Shown here: piece after piece, positions 45,392 to 57,200 of the stretch | Layout: every line of letters begins with the position of its first letter | Numbering within the stretch: position 1 is the first letter of the stretch | Origin: Alopecurus myosuroides | Lineage: Eukaryota; Streptophyta; Magnoliopsida; Poales; Poaceae | NCBI GenBank assembly: GCA_028641055.1 | Contig: CM054060.1 | Span: forward strand, 244,038,540 to 244,102,539 | Length of the DNA stretch: 64,000 nucleotides | Direction of reading: 5' to 3' | Notes under the pieces: model-generated | Told to the model about the DNA's origin: nothing | What the model saw: the letters and a program-made list of their open reading frames with translations, nothing else | The model's database searches: none | Program-made: the position numbers and the translations under genes

Positions 45392-48222
45392 TCACTTGTT
45401 GGTAGTGGCGGTGTTGTCCGCATCGGCGTTATCAGCATCAGCATTGGCGGAGGCAGCTGGATCAGAGGTCGCGGTGGCAACTGAGATGGGATCCGTGGCA
45501 GAGGTGGACGCGGTAGACTGGGTCCTGGGCAGCGGGTTGGCATCAGTTGGCGCAGTAGCAGTCGTGCCCAGCTCGTGAGCCGCCTGCTCGATCACCATCT
45601 CGGTGGTGATGGTGGCCTCCTGAGCGCTGGGTTGCGGCTGCTCGGCCTCTACATTGGTGGCCAACTCGGACTCCTCCGGATTGACCAGCTGCTCGGTCCT
45701 CTCGATGACCTTGGCCTTCCCCTTCTCGAACGCTCGCCTGGCGGCCTCATCCTCCGAGTCGGTATCATCTTCATCGTCCTCGTCCTCGTCTTCAGGCTCT
45801 ATGTGTGGCTCGGGGAGGCCGTCGATGTAGGTGGTGGTGTCAGCGTAGGAGGCGATCTCATATGCCACCGCTTTCCGGCGAGTGACGCAGTCGGAGTTCG
45901 TGGTCCACTTGGACTCTTCACGGATAGTGAGGATTCTGCTGAGATCCAGGTTTTCATACCAGCTGATGATGAAGTGTAGCAACTCGTCAGCTCCTGTCCG
46001 AGCTGCGGAGGCGCGCCACTTCTTCAACTCGTCCTTCACTCCGTCTAGGTGCTCGGCGATCTCGCTGAAGGTTTCTGGCACATCCTGATCCGGCCAGAAC
46101 AACTTGTGGAGTCTGAATCCAGTGGACACCATGGAGGTGCCCATGCCCTTGAGGGAACGGATCTGCGACTTGATATTCAAGAGATAGTCGTTGATGGTGG
46201 AAGTGTTGTCGATGGGCATTCCAGATGCAGCCCGGAGCTGTTTGGCCTTCTCCACAGCAGGCACACCAGCAGAGCGGAGCTCCGGGAAGATGTCTGCGTA
46301 GGGATCTATTTGGGATCAGAAACAGAGGCAGAGAAGAGATAAAACCAGGTAGCAAAAGGCGGAGAACAGAAAAACAAGTCCGGTACAGAAAAACAAGTCC
46401 GGTATCATCACCAGCGCCAGTGTTCTCGGCGCCGGTATCGTCTTCTACATCAACAGGGGAGGACGCGCGCGTCCTTTCCTGCTCGTCCTGCTCTTCATTG
46501 TCGTCCGAGAGATCTACGAGTTGATCTCGGGTCACGACTGCCTTCCTCTTAGGGCGAGTGGGGGCTGCAGCAGCATCAGCATTCAAAGGGGCGCTGGAAG
46601 AAAGGAAAAAGTTCAGAGAGACAGAAGGAGAAAAATGCAACAGGAAACGGTAACAAAGCTGTACTCGGATGGAACGCTTACCCTTTGCTAGTAGGGGGTT
46701 TTCTCCTAGAAGCGAGGACTTTCTTCCCGCCTTTCTTCTTGGCTTTATTTGGGGGAGGTTCTTGGGCATCACTGCCAACTCTTTTCCGAGTGCTGGGAGC
46801 TGCCACAGACAGAGGATCAACATCCATGAGTTCCTCCTTGTCGTCCGCCTCAGGATCCTCTGCAGAGTAAAGGAAGGAAGAAATTTAGAAACAGATAAGG
46901 AAGGCAAAGGATGTTGCTAATGAGCAGAGAGATGAGCTTGGTCACCTTCGTCATCTTCGGACCAATCCCGAATAGAGGGACCAGCTCGTGACTTACCGGG
47001 TTGGACGGCATTGGGGATACAAAGGGTATCCTGGGTGTCGTAGGTGGTCTCGTCATCATCATCTCGGTCTTTGGTCCAGTTGGCAGTAAAGACCTCACTG
47101 TCCTCCTCTCGCTGGCGCGGGATGTGCTGAGTTTGCAAACAGATAGCACAGTGAGTTGAGTTCTGAGCCAAGGAGTTCTACTCGGGATAGCATGCAAACA
47201 TAAAGCATATAAAGCTAAGGAGTTCTACTCGGGATAGCATGCAAACATAAAGCATATAAAGCTAAGTATCAGAGTGCAAACACAAGGCACAAAGTACTAA
47301 CCTGCTCAATGGGATTGTCGCCGCTATACGGCTCGAAGCCATACGCCCAGTTCTCGGTGAGGGATGTTTGCATGATGGACCGTGCCCAGATGGCCACCTC
47401 CGCCTTGCTCAGCTCGAATGTAGTCGTCCGAGTGCAGTCCCGAGCACCACTCATATAGCACATCTTGTGCACTCGGCTCTGTAGCGGGAGCACTCGGCGC
47501 GAGATCCAGCAGGCGATGGGGTCATCCTGCATCAGCCCTGCCTTCACCAACTTGGTGAGGCGTTTCTCGACCGAGAAGACATCTGGCACGTTCTTCGACG
47601 GGTCGTAACCCCAATTCTGCCCGGAGGATGGTGAATTGACGAATGATGGAAGCCCTATCCTGGTCTCTACGGCTTTTCCTTCCTCAGCGGCTACGTTCTT
47701 GACGTAGAGGAACCCCCGCTGCCATTTGCGCACGGTGTCCAATCCCTTCACCCTCGGGTGATGACCAGTCGATCGCTGGAGCATCATCGCGCCGCTGGTC
47801 TTGGTCATCTCGCGGGGGCCAGTGGAGCCGCTAGGTTTTGGAACCTTTTGGCGGCGAAGGAAAAAGTATCGAGCCCAGGTATGGATTGTGGGATAGACCC
47901 CCAGGAAAGCTTCACACAGGGCGGCCTGTGTGGAAAGCATGACTATGGCGTTGGGAGGTCGATGATGGGGTTGAAGGCCAAAGTGGCGGAGGAATTCGGC
48001 AAAGAAATCTAAGATTGGAAGGCCAAATCCTCGTTTGAAGTGGGACAAGAAGACGACGTACTCACCTTCTTGTGGTTCCGGATCGATCTTGTCGCCAGGA
48101 TGGCGGCAGACGACGCCGGGAGGGATGCGGCGCGTATTGATGAGCCAGGTGCAGTCCTTCGCCGTCACGTCCGAGGCTGCCCATCCGGCTCGGGTGGCAG
48201 CGTTGGGATTCCTGGGCGCCAT
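45392..48222 (-). CDS. Antisense five-exon gene of the Tat element, Transposase_28-like, intact 791 codons
   Basis: Exons on the minus strand: 48222-47302, 47126-46946, 46859-46682, 46593-46412 and 46305-45392 (921, 181, 178, 182 and 914 bp; total 792 codons with stop). All introns are GT-AG, with donors GTTAGT, GTGACC, GTAAGC and GTGATG and acceptors CTCAG, CTGCAG, TTCCAG and AATAG, and all phases match. Exon 1 resembles the 'putative gypsy type transposon' family PF04195: HFKRGFGLPILDFFAEFLR, then PPNAIVMLS and LCEAFLGVYP. The middle exons are acidic and lysine-rich with a possible nuclear signal (KAKKKGGKK). The last exon has a helical region and an acidic Glu/Asp tract, then an Ala/Thr-rich tail. 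The function of this family in Tat elements is not established. It is notable that the frame is unbroken while sense gag-pol is decayed. Confidence 0.8.
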
Positions 48223-48406
48223 GGATGCGGAGATGCTTGGAGAAGATGGAGATATTAACGGAGTTGCGCAGTTGCGACTATCTCTCTTTCTCTCTCACGG
48301 CGGCGCAGCGAGTACTCGCGGTGGCGGAGTGCTCGACGGAGGCGAGGGAGACGAGGAGCAGGAGATTGGAAAGAACGGGAAAGAGGGAAAATGGACGGCG
48401 CGGGGG

Positions 48407-48414
48407 TATTTATT
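48407..48414 (-). promoter_or_regulatory. TATA-like box for the antisense gene
   Basis: On the minus strand GAGGAATAAATACCCCC lies about 185-190 bp before the ATG at 48222, followed by a pyrimidine-rich leader. The same box is kept in the truncated unit near 36490. This is a position-based inference. Confidence 0.5.
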
Positions 48415-48924
48415 CCTCATCTGCGGATTGCCGTTACTGGCGGATTGAACGTGGCATTGATCGTGGGCAATGATCGTGCGGCGTGGGTTAATCGACCGTT
48501 AGAAACGCACACAACGCAAAACACGCGCGTAACGGGTGCAGTTAATCCCACGTCCGTATCATGGGCTCTCGAGTGCGGTTGAGGTGACCTAACGGGCCGT
48601 GGGCCCTACTCGCAGAGGCTGGCGCGTGGCCTGCGTTTGAATCGAGGCGTCGCGATCTCTGCGCGTGCCACGTGCCCCTTAGTCACACGAGCAGATGGAT
48701 TTGGTCTGATCCCGCAGGATTGTGGGCAGGAATTTCATTAAGTCTTTTTACTCGGCATCACAGAAGAAAGGGAGTTCCACTCAGAGAAGAAAAGATTCAA
48801 GCAAGATATGAAGGGCCATGTGAAGGTGTTACTCGGCCTCTTTCAGTCATGAAGACAAGTTTTGTTTTAAGCTGGCAGGGCCCAGCGAACAAGTTCATTG
48901 GACTCTACCAGCTTCCGGGACTAA

Positions 48925-49796
48925 TGTCGGGGGGTTACCCCCGAGTAGGGGTAAGGCAAGTGCTAAAGTGAAGGTCAAGGTGCTGTTGACCGGGTAGACG
49001 GCTAGCTGGGTACTGCTGCTCGGTAGGTTTCTATCCGGCCGTACTCACCGAAGGCCAAGAGAAGATATCAAGGAAGTGATGTTCGTCTGAGTAGATAAGT
49101 TGGTCTGAGTAGACGGATGGCAATCCTACTCGGGCCAGAAGTCAATGGAGCCGCTCTGACAGGAGATCCCGCGTATCCTGTGTCCGTACCCGCGTGCAGT
49201 TCAACTTACTAGGTTTGTGATCATCAGTGACGCAGGGTTAGGCAGTCGTCCAGTCTTGTCAAGTACAGAGGGGACATGACGGGATGGAGGTCTACGCTGT
49301 GAGGCTGACAGAGCGGACAGGGGCTGTCAGCCGTACGGCGCGGCACTTCTCCGCGCGAGATCTCGGAGGCGTGCGAACGTCACAGTGGTCAAGTCACATC
49401 ACCGTACCTTTTAATCTTTTTTTATTCGGCTGGGCACCAGTATATAAGGTTCCCTGCCTCCTCCTGCGCGAGGGACGTTGCTTCACTTCGCATTTATTTG
49501 CTAGAGACAACACCAGAGCGAGAGAGAGCAGCAGAGTGGCCACTCGGCTAGGAGACATATATTGTACTGTGGCTACTCGGATTACACACATATAGAGAGA
49601 AAGGCAGGAGTAGGGGTGTTATCTCCACACGAGGGCCCTGAACCTGGGTAGATCTTGTTGTTTGCAGTGCTAGAGACACCCTACGCGCGGCTACTCGCCG
49701 TGTGATCCCTCCCCGGATACCTCCAGCGTCCATCGGCCCCAACACTTTAGCCATCCTATGGCATCTGCCGTGATACCACCACGACAAGTCACCTCG
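48925..49796 (+). repeat. Tat element right LTR
   Basis: 872 bp, TATA box at 49441-49448 (TATATAAG), ends CCACGACA and is followed by AGTCA. It closely matches the left LTR with scattered differences. Confidence 0.92.
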
Positions 49797-51991
49797 CCGG
49801 CTCCATAAAATCTCCACTCCCACGAAATCTCCCACACAACCGCTCTGAAAACCCTAGATCCACCTCCATTTGCACTTCGCTCCACCTCCTCTGCTCCACG
49901 GCTACTCCATGAGATGCTCCTCCTCCTTCGACTTGTTCGCGGATGAGGAGACCAAGAGCTCACCGCCGGTGGAGAGGTCCAACTCCCGCGCCCACGACAA
50001 CGACGACCACGACGACTGATGCATGTAAATTGCATACATGAACTTTGCATTGTATTACTTATATTTCAATCATATTTGCATCATATAAGGGTTATATCAT
50101 TGTTTTATATTGATTTTGAGAATATTTCATAGTTTCCCTATTTTTCTGGAATTAACTCTGCACTGGCAGAAAACCCTATTTTTTATAATTTGATGTTTCA
50201 GGGACCCAAAAAACATCCAAATGACCTAATATTTTGTGGGGTTCATTTTTTGGAAGGAAAAAAGCGTAGGAGCCAAGGAAGTGCACGTAAGAAAGTCCAT
50301 GGAGGATTTTGGGAAGGTCCCACGCGGCCAGATTCCCTGGCCGCGTGAGAGCACCTCTCTCCCCCTCGTTGCTCCAATGCCGTCCGTTTTCATCTCCGTT
50401 CTTTCATCTTGACCTAAAAACGACTATAAAAGTAGTCCCCTGGTGGCTTTCGGATGGGAGCACCGCAGAAACACAAAACCAGGAAACAAAAGACTTGAAG
50501 CTGTAGATTGGAGGGGGGAAACTCCGGAGGGGCGCTGCCGGGGTGGTTTCCATCTTCTCCAACCTCTCCACCATCGTCACCATGATGAACGGGGAGTAGT
50601 CCACCCCATGGACTTAAGGTTTGTGGTGGTAACTTGATCTAATATCTCTATGTATGATCATTGTTGAAGTCCATATGATGTGCCTTGCATGAGTATGAAT
50701 CTATCTATGTAATTCCTATGGTGGCTATTGTGGTATGAGATGATATTTGTTATGCATTTAATGCTGTGTTGGATATTTTATGACTTGTCATACTTTGGAG
50801 ATATTCTATGATGCATGTGATGATTTGATTTATGCATAATGCCTTGTTTATCCATGTCATGAGGTGATTGACACCACCAAGTATAGATAGATGAGAGAGA
50901 TGTGGTAATGCACACGAAATATGAATCATTGCACTAGTGTTTAGAATATTGTCCATTAAGAAGTATGATGTATGTCAGTACAAGATGGCTGATGTGACAT
51001 AGGCATCGGTATTGCGTGACACAGTACCGTCCAACATCCTTTATCTGGGGGTAAAAAGGAATAAGTATAATGTGGGAGTGACAGCAAACCACACTAGCCT
51101 TACGAGGATGACCTAGCAACACAAATAATTATTTCTTTCAACTATGTGTTTTACGACATGTAGCCGTCATAGAAGTTTACCATTAGAGCATGACAATTGT
51201 GTGCACTTTTTATCTATAACATGATAATCACCATAGATGGGAGAGAGGATTGAGTGAACCCATGAACCCACGTCCATTGTTCCTATAAGAGAAAAAAATC
51301 TTGTCCTCTTGCATTGAAGAGGATCGGGACACTTGTACATTCTTGTTTTGTTATATTAAACTTCCATCCATTAAATCAACCATCCTGTTCTTAAAAAAAA
51401 TTAGTGCATAATCAACTAAAACTTGTGACACTTTAGTTGTAGGGAATAGATAACTTTTCCTTCTTGCTCATGCGGATCGATACCCTACTTCCACACTGAG
51501 AGGTACTACAGTGATCCCCTGCTCTTGGGGGTTATCAATGAGCCGTACAATGAGATAAATCTTTGTCTCGGCCTCCTCTGGCCTATGGAGGACACCGGCC
51601 GGTCCAGCTGCGTCGCACCCGCGGCAAATGCAGCCGCTAGTCCGCTGATTCACACCGGCAAGGGATGGATCTGCGCCCCGACGCACCCAGCTGCTAGCCC
51701 GAGGTCCACGTCGTCGACTGCACCCCCGCGGAGGCGGGATCTCACCCCACCGATACAGGCAATCTCACCATTAAAATAGGGTAGAGACCTCTGTGTTAAT
51801 GTGTTTGTCCATGGATCAATAGGTAGCACCACGGTTTAAGATGAATTCCATGTAAATGCATCCAATTTATTAAAACCAAAGATCCATACTAAAAAAGTAA
51901 TAAAGATCAAAATTTAACACAACGAAAAACAAGTATGGAAATGATCCTCCATCATCTGCATGCACCACAGTCAAGTATGTTGGTTGTTGTA
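49797..51991 (+). repeat. 2.2-kb duplicated segment, right copy (filled site)
   Basis: Same content as 33597-35801: gene-like leader, fragment and solo LTR. Here the left border is the Tat LTR and the right border continues into different DNA (AGACTCGAGAACCGAACG). The ATG at 33701 of the left copy is CTG here, but the later ATG (49919) is kept. Confidence 0.92.
50027..51537 (+). mobile_element. Solo LTR (1.51 kb), right copy
   Basis: Same termini as the left copy (TGATGCATG ... GGTTATCA), flanked by ACGAC on the left and ATGAG on the right. It was inherited with the duplication. Confidence 0.7.
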
Positions 51992-54803
51992 GACTCGAGA
52001 ACCGAACGAAATCCCCACTAGTTGTCTGACGTACTTGCAATATGCAATAGTGTAATTACAGCCGTAAGGGAGTCGGTACATTTTGAATTGTACGGGAAAA
52101 TAACACTATGGTGGATATAAGTGAAAAAAAAACTATATTCTACATGATATTTAGTTAAGGGGAGTTTTGTCTAATTGTGCAAAAAGCAAGTTTTATCTAT
52201 GTTTCCAAAACATTTTGTTTCATCTAGCTAAGTGGCAACACTGGTTACTCTAGTGATCCGAGACAATCACTGGTTGCTCCAGGATGTCTCTCCTACCTCG
52301 TTTACTCATCAAAATTTTATTAAGTTGGCATGATGATATTCTCCATCAGTTCCTTGTCCAGCAGCTCAAATTGTCCATAACCAAAGATGTGATAAGATCT
52401 TAGTTTTATTACTCTGTAGAGTTTGCCCACTTTCCCCACACTAGGACCAATCAACTCTACTATCCTCAACACTCATTGGTCAAAAAGGTAAGGGGAAGAT
52501 CCCTTCTATCTGCTTTATCAAGACGGGTAGAGTCCATGCCAGTTATTAAATCTAGACACACCCCATATGACAAGTGGTTGCACTTGAAGAAATTTAAGCA
52601 TGGAGTGACTTAAAACCTCTTTAATCCTAGATGCCTTTCCGCAAGTGTGATCGATCCTCGTGGGTTACTCCCGAGGGATCACCATCTCCAATAATCCACC
52701 AACACTCATGTAGTTCTTTAAATGTAGTTGTGTTGCTTAAAAACTAATAAAACATTTATTAAGCATGCCTAAGAAATTTCTATTAAGTTCAAAGCCTACT
52801 ACACTAATAGGTATAAAGTGGATGGCTACACACAATTTAAAATTTCCATAACATGGAATATTGACCATAATAATCCTATCATGCATAATACTCAAAAAAT
52901 ACTAAATTCATCTAGGAAAACAAATAGGTGATTCATGAGGTGGCACCTGCCTTTTGAAGGTGGTCTTGATCACGCACTCTTAAAAAATAGAAATTTTCTC
53001 TATGTAGAATCTGTACATTGAAAGGACAATAACAATGAACAAATATTTCAACAAACATATAAGCAAAAATAAAAGATACACAACAAACAAGCATAACAAT
53101 GTGTTCACAATCTATTGGATTATATTATTTCATTTTTGGTCAGGCCTTTTCACATAACTCAATATGCAAAAGGAATTATGATGACTTGATTTATGGTTGG
53201 ACAAGGTTTCATCATAGAATTCAGTTACAAAAAGAATTAGTGTGATATGGTATAGCATTTGCAATTTAGGTAAATCGTTGGTCAAATTAAAAAATTCAAT
53301 TTTAATACGTTGAAGTGTCAAGCCAAAGGTTTTAATGGTTGGTCTTTGATTAACAATGATTACCCACTTAGTTTTGGTCAAAAGGGTTAAAGAAAATTTA
53401 AAATATTAATATCATTTTAAAATCCTAACAAAAGGTTTTAACTCAAGTTCACATGTGTATTAAAAAAATGAACTTAAATAAGTTGGGCTTTGGTCTCTTT
53501 AGTAAAAGGTTACTAATTGGAACATTTTTTGCAGAAGAAACCATATTAAAATAATTTATAGAATTTAACCCATGTCAAAAAAAAATACTTAAATGATCAT
53601 TATAATTCTCAATAAAATTTACACTAGTTTTAAAAATTATTTTGGACAATAGGGCATGGAATTACACATCCTAAAGTTTACATAAATATTTATTTGCAAC
53701 CTTTTAAAATTATAGAATTTAAACTATATCAAATTTCTTTTAAATAACTCATTTGAATTTGAACTAATTTGAAAATAAACAGTGTTAAAATATTCTACAT
53801 GTCAACAATTTTCAGAAAGTCCAATTAACTATATTTTGGTTTTTGTTCAAAATTTATAAAGGTCCTAAGTTGTATGGTTATTTTCTAAAAACGTCGAACA
53901 AATTATCTATTCGGGGTTAGTCTGGAAAATAGCTAGACCATAGACATTTGGTGATTAGCTGGTATAGGTTGGCTTAACTGATCTAATAGAGTGGTTGCAC
54001 GACCCAAATCTTGTGGTGTGGCTAGGTCTAATTTATGTCATACGGCGTACGAATAATATTATGCTAGATTAAAAGTTACGATAAAACATTCAAGATAATT
54101 AAAAGACAATTAATAAGGGATTTGTGGGATACTTTCGGTGTGTGGTAAGCTCTATCAAAAAACGAACATGAGAAATCAAGCTGAAAATTATAATAAAAAA
54201 TTATTCTGATCAAATCAAAGTAAACTGTTTAACCTAAATTAAATTGTCTTGCTAAGCACTTGATAATTATATAGGCTGTAGGGGCATTGAAAGTTTATTA
54301 GGGAGGCCATGTGGAACTAGAGAAGCTTGCTTGTATCACATGCCGTAGCAGCCACCAAGGCAAAGTGATTTTCTAGTTGACCGAGTTAATACCATCAGAC
54401 AGAAACGTATGTGGTATTGGAGCAAATCCGGGTCAGGATGGAAAGCAAATTCTCCGGTTGATGCAAAATATAAATTTGTTGCATTCAGTGCGATCCATTA
54501 TATCAGAAAAGAAGATCCATTGACAAAGTAATTTTCAGTTGCCAAATTTGTTAATAAATGGAACAAAATATGTTTCATGACGAAGCAAAAGAAATACCTG
54601 GAAAGTCATTTTGCGAGTAGAATAATTAGTTTCCTTGCAATTCGGGATTGGTTTCTAAAATCAGGAAGGGAGAGTAATTGCCAAGCCATAACGAGGGACT
54701 AACTGAATATTCCACTGATATCATACCGAGCATGTCCATGAAATTAAATGCATTTGATACCATGCAAAATTTGTTCTACTATCTACCTCTTGCTTCTTGC
54801 TGG
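51992..54803. other. AT-rich intergenic region without recognised genes
   Basis: No supported coding frame, TIR or LTR was found in 2.8 kb. The last part (from about 54300) is the promoter side of the peptide gene. Confidence 0.55.
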
Positions 54804-54814
54804 TATATAAATAG
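54804..54814 (+). promoter_or_regulatory. TATA box of the cysteine-rich peptide gene
   Basis: TATATAAATAG lies 108 bp before the ATG at 54912, a strong plant TATA match at a normal distance. Confidence 0.8.
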
Positions 54815-54911
54815 CGAAGGCTCGACCCTAACACATGAGTCGTATTCGTCGATAAATAGCGGTAGCCTCCACCCGAGCAGAAGCGTACGTCGACCTATAG
54901 TACCCAAAAAC

Positions 54912-55309
54912 ATGATGTTCTACAGATCCGGCAGCCAGATGAGGGGCAAGGAAGCAATGATATTATTACTCGTCGTCCTTGCAAGCCACGCATTCTCCGT
55001 ACAAGGTACAGTACAGCACTACAAAGCTCAGGTGATCCGTCAATTGAAGGACCCCATCGTATGTCTGATACTCATCTGTCTTTTCCATCGTATGCAGCCG
55101 GCCGTCAGCTAGATGAAGACCACCAGATCGAGGCCTTGACACCGGTGAAAATGTGTCTGAAGAGTCCATGCGAAGCTAGCGGACGCAAATGTTTCTGCTG
55201 TGCAACGCTTCCTGGTAATCCTTGTTATGAGTCAAAGGATGACTGCTGGAATAACTGCCCGGCGGCGGCGTTACCATCGGCGCCCTCGTCCTCTGGCGGC
55301 AGCAACTGA
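54912..55309 (+). CDS. Secreted cysteine-rich peptide, EMBRYO SURROUNDING FACTOR 1 / MEG-like, two exons
   Basis: Exon 1 is 54912-55005 and exon 2 55098-55309. The 92-bp intron has donor CAAG-GTACAG and acceptor TATGCAG and joins in phase to give 101 residues. Residues 10-31 form a signal peptide: a charged start (MRGKEA), hydrophobic core (MILLLVVLASHAFS) and a small-residue cleavage region. The mature part has eight cysteines in the order C-x4-C-x6-C-x-C-C-x7-C-x6-C-x3-C (CLKSPC, CFCC, CYESKDDCWNNC). This matches the plant ESF1/MEG pattern, whose members act as secreted signals in endosperm or embryo development or at cell surfaces. The exact partner or tissue here is unknown. It has a TATA box upstream and AATAAA downstream; the splice borders fall at the usual place between signal and mature peptide. 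It looks functional. Confidence 0.75.
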
Positions 55310-55365
55310 TGAATATAGTCCTGAGATCCGAGAATAAACCATGCATGCTACTATGTTTTAGTTTG

Positions 55366-55371
55366 AATAAA
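55366..55371 (+). terminator. Polyadenylation signal of the peptide gene
   Basis: AATAAA, 57 bp behind the stop codon, with T-rich sequence before it. Confidence 0.6.
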
Positions 55372-55454
55372 ATGAATCTATTATCCTGTCCTCAAATTAG
55401 CGGTCTCTCGCTCAAGATTTGTGAGTGCTCACCTCCAATTGCCCCAGTCATAAA

Positions 55455-56395
55455 TCTCTACTATATAGTTTCTCCTAACGACGTCAGTACGTCAAAAAAG
55501 TCGGTACTTCGCAGGATCGGTAAAAAAACCAGCACACGACTGGAAAACCGCGACAGTCACGTCCTAGAAAAGAACGGACTGTAGTCCCATATGAACTTAT
55601 CGCTGGTAGCTACACCTACGCATACGCTCTTTCTCGTACACAGTAACTCCTCTCCATGGAAAGAACCAACGCGCCGACGAGAGATCCAGCGATCGTCAGC
55701 GAACTAAAAGAACTTGACGGACCGTCTCATCTTTCTCATTTTTTGAATTTTATTCTCTTCCTACACCCTAAATCTATATTGAAGAAAAAGGTTGAACCCT
55801 ATGTCCGCAACATGAAAATTTTATGAAATCGAAGAGAGTCGAGGAATTGAAGATCTAGGGCACGCGATTCAAAGAAGGGGCCAGCGCCAGGAGAAAGATT
55901 GTCCGCTGCAGCTGGACGGGCTTTGTAATACATGAACATGCCTTAGTGCCATTTTACTGATATAGTATAACTTTTCTTTATGGTTAGTCTCTTCAAAATT
56001 ATGCTGTTAAACGTGTACTAAATAGAGTATTGTCTGTAAATGAAGTTAACACTGACTGAAAAAAGTTGTAATGATTCAAAGGAGTCTAAGTTGTAATTAT
56101 TTTACAAGTGGTTTCATAATTTTGGTACACAACTCGGAAAAAAATTATTAGTTATATATCTAAGATTTAAATTGTAATTCAGTTAGGCGATCGTCATATT
56201 TTATTCATGAGCCGTTCACAATCCATTAAAAAAATTGTGGGTTTTAAATTGGAAATTGTTCGTTCAGTTCAGTAGTCAAATTTGATTGTACCAAATATGG
56301 ATGTTCTCATGTCTTGCATTTCTTGCCCGATTATTTCTGGCAGGTGGATGTATTTATCATGTGTTACCCGTTAGAACGCACGGGTATTGTGCTAG
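55455..56395 (+). mobile_element. Non-autonomous Helitron (941 bp)
   Basis: It starts TCTCTACTATATAG after a host A and ends CCCGTTAGAACGCACGGG-TATTGTGCTAG before a host T: TC start, 3' hairpin with one mismatch, CTAG end. No Rep/helicase coding. It lies about 145 bp behind the stop codon of the peptide gene and could carry or alter 3' regulatory sequence. Confidence 0.85.
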
Positions 56396-56947
56396 TATCC
56401 CATAACAACAGAACCATCCATCACCGATTCGTCCCAGATTGGGGAAAACAACGTTCAGTTAGTTGTGGCTGAGATTTCAAAAACTTGAGAAAACTTTCAG
56501 ATTTTTGGAGAACTTTGAAAAACTAAATATTTCAAATGCCTCATGAAATTTCTGAAATTACAGGAGCTTTCCAAAATTGCCGCATCCATCAAACTATATA
56601 TCACGAACACTGGATTTGCCGTCAGCTATATCTAACCATGTGATGATCACCCACAAGAAAAACTGTGTCACGAGTTAGCCTGCAGCACGACAACTCCGAT
56701 CGCCACGCATTCTCATGTTTCTTATGTGATGGCAATTGTGTTTATGTAAGTAGTTAAGACGGAAGTGCATATTTATTTTCCCCGTTATGTTTGTTAGAAT
56801 TCCTATTTGAGTTTCAGATCCATTTTTATGCTATGTAATTATGTTGTATGGCACTTTTTTCCACCGAAAGTTATTTAGGACGACATATATGCCAGACTAA
56901 CGAACCCCTCCGCAATCCAACATATATTTGTAGTCCAGTAGATGAAT
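56396..56947. other. AT-rich spacer between Helitron and CACTA element
   Basis: No gene or repeat recognised. Confidence 0.6.
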
Positions 56948-57104
56948 CACTAGTGGAAACCACACCTTCCATTCTGAGCTGGAAAAGGCATTAGTCCCTG
57001 TTGCACCAAAATCCGGGACCAATACTATGTATTGGTCCGGTTTTTGCGGCTGGGGCAGCAGAATTTGCCTGAGGGCATTGGTCCCGGTTTGTTAGCCAGC
57101 ATTT

Positions 57105-57200
57105 GTCCCGGTTTGTGGCATGAACCGGGACCAATGCCTCGCCACACCCCACGTGGCACGCGCAAGGGCATTGGTCCCGGTTCATGCCACAAACCGGGAC
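57105..57200. repeat. Perfect 34-bp inverted repeat in the CACTA subterminal region
   Basis: Arms at 57105-57138 and 57167-57200 (GTCCCGGTTTGTGGCATG... and its exact complement), 28-bp loop. Both arms contain the GGGACCAATGCC motif. Confidence 0.95.

Larger units (their letters stand above)
37004..49796 (+). mobile_element. Ty3/gypsy element, Tat lineage, both LTRs present
   Basis: The LTRs are at 37004-37864 and 48925-49796 (TGTCGGGGGGTTACC ... CCACGACA). The primer binding site GTTGGCGCCCACCGTGGGGC (37865-37884) follows the left LTR and a G-rich polypurine tract (CTTCCGGGACTAA) precedes the right one. Between them are gag-pol in sense and, behind it, a long region with an antisense gene. 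Such an extra 3' region with an antisense frame is known from Tat-type elements. Another partial internal region lies directly left of the first LTR, so this is part of a tandem. AGTCA follows the right LTR; its left partner is lost but survives at the empty site (33597). Confidence 0.9.

Noticed and set aside
33597..51991. The 2.2-kb copies as LTRs of one giant element
   Set aside because: They lack LTR termini at their borders, contain their own solo LTR, and the enclosed Tat element has its own LTRs, primer site and polypurine tract.
54678..55112. A 144-codon unspliced frame over exon 1 of the peptide gene
   Set aside because: It starts upstream of the TATA box and reads through the intron; the two-exon model explains signal peptide and cysteines.
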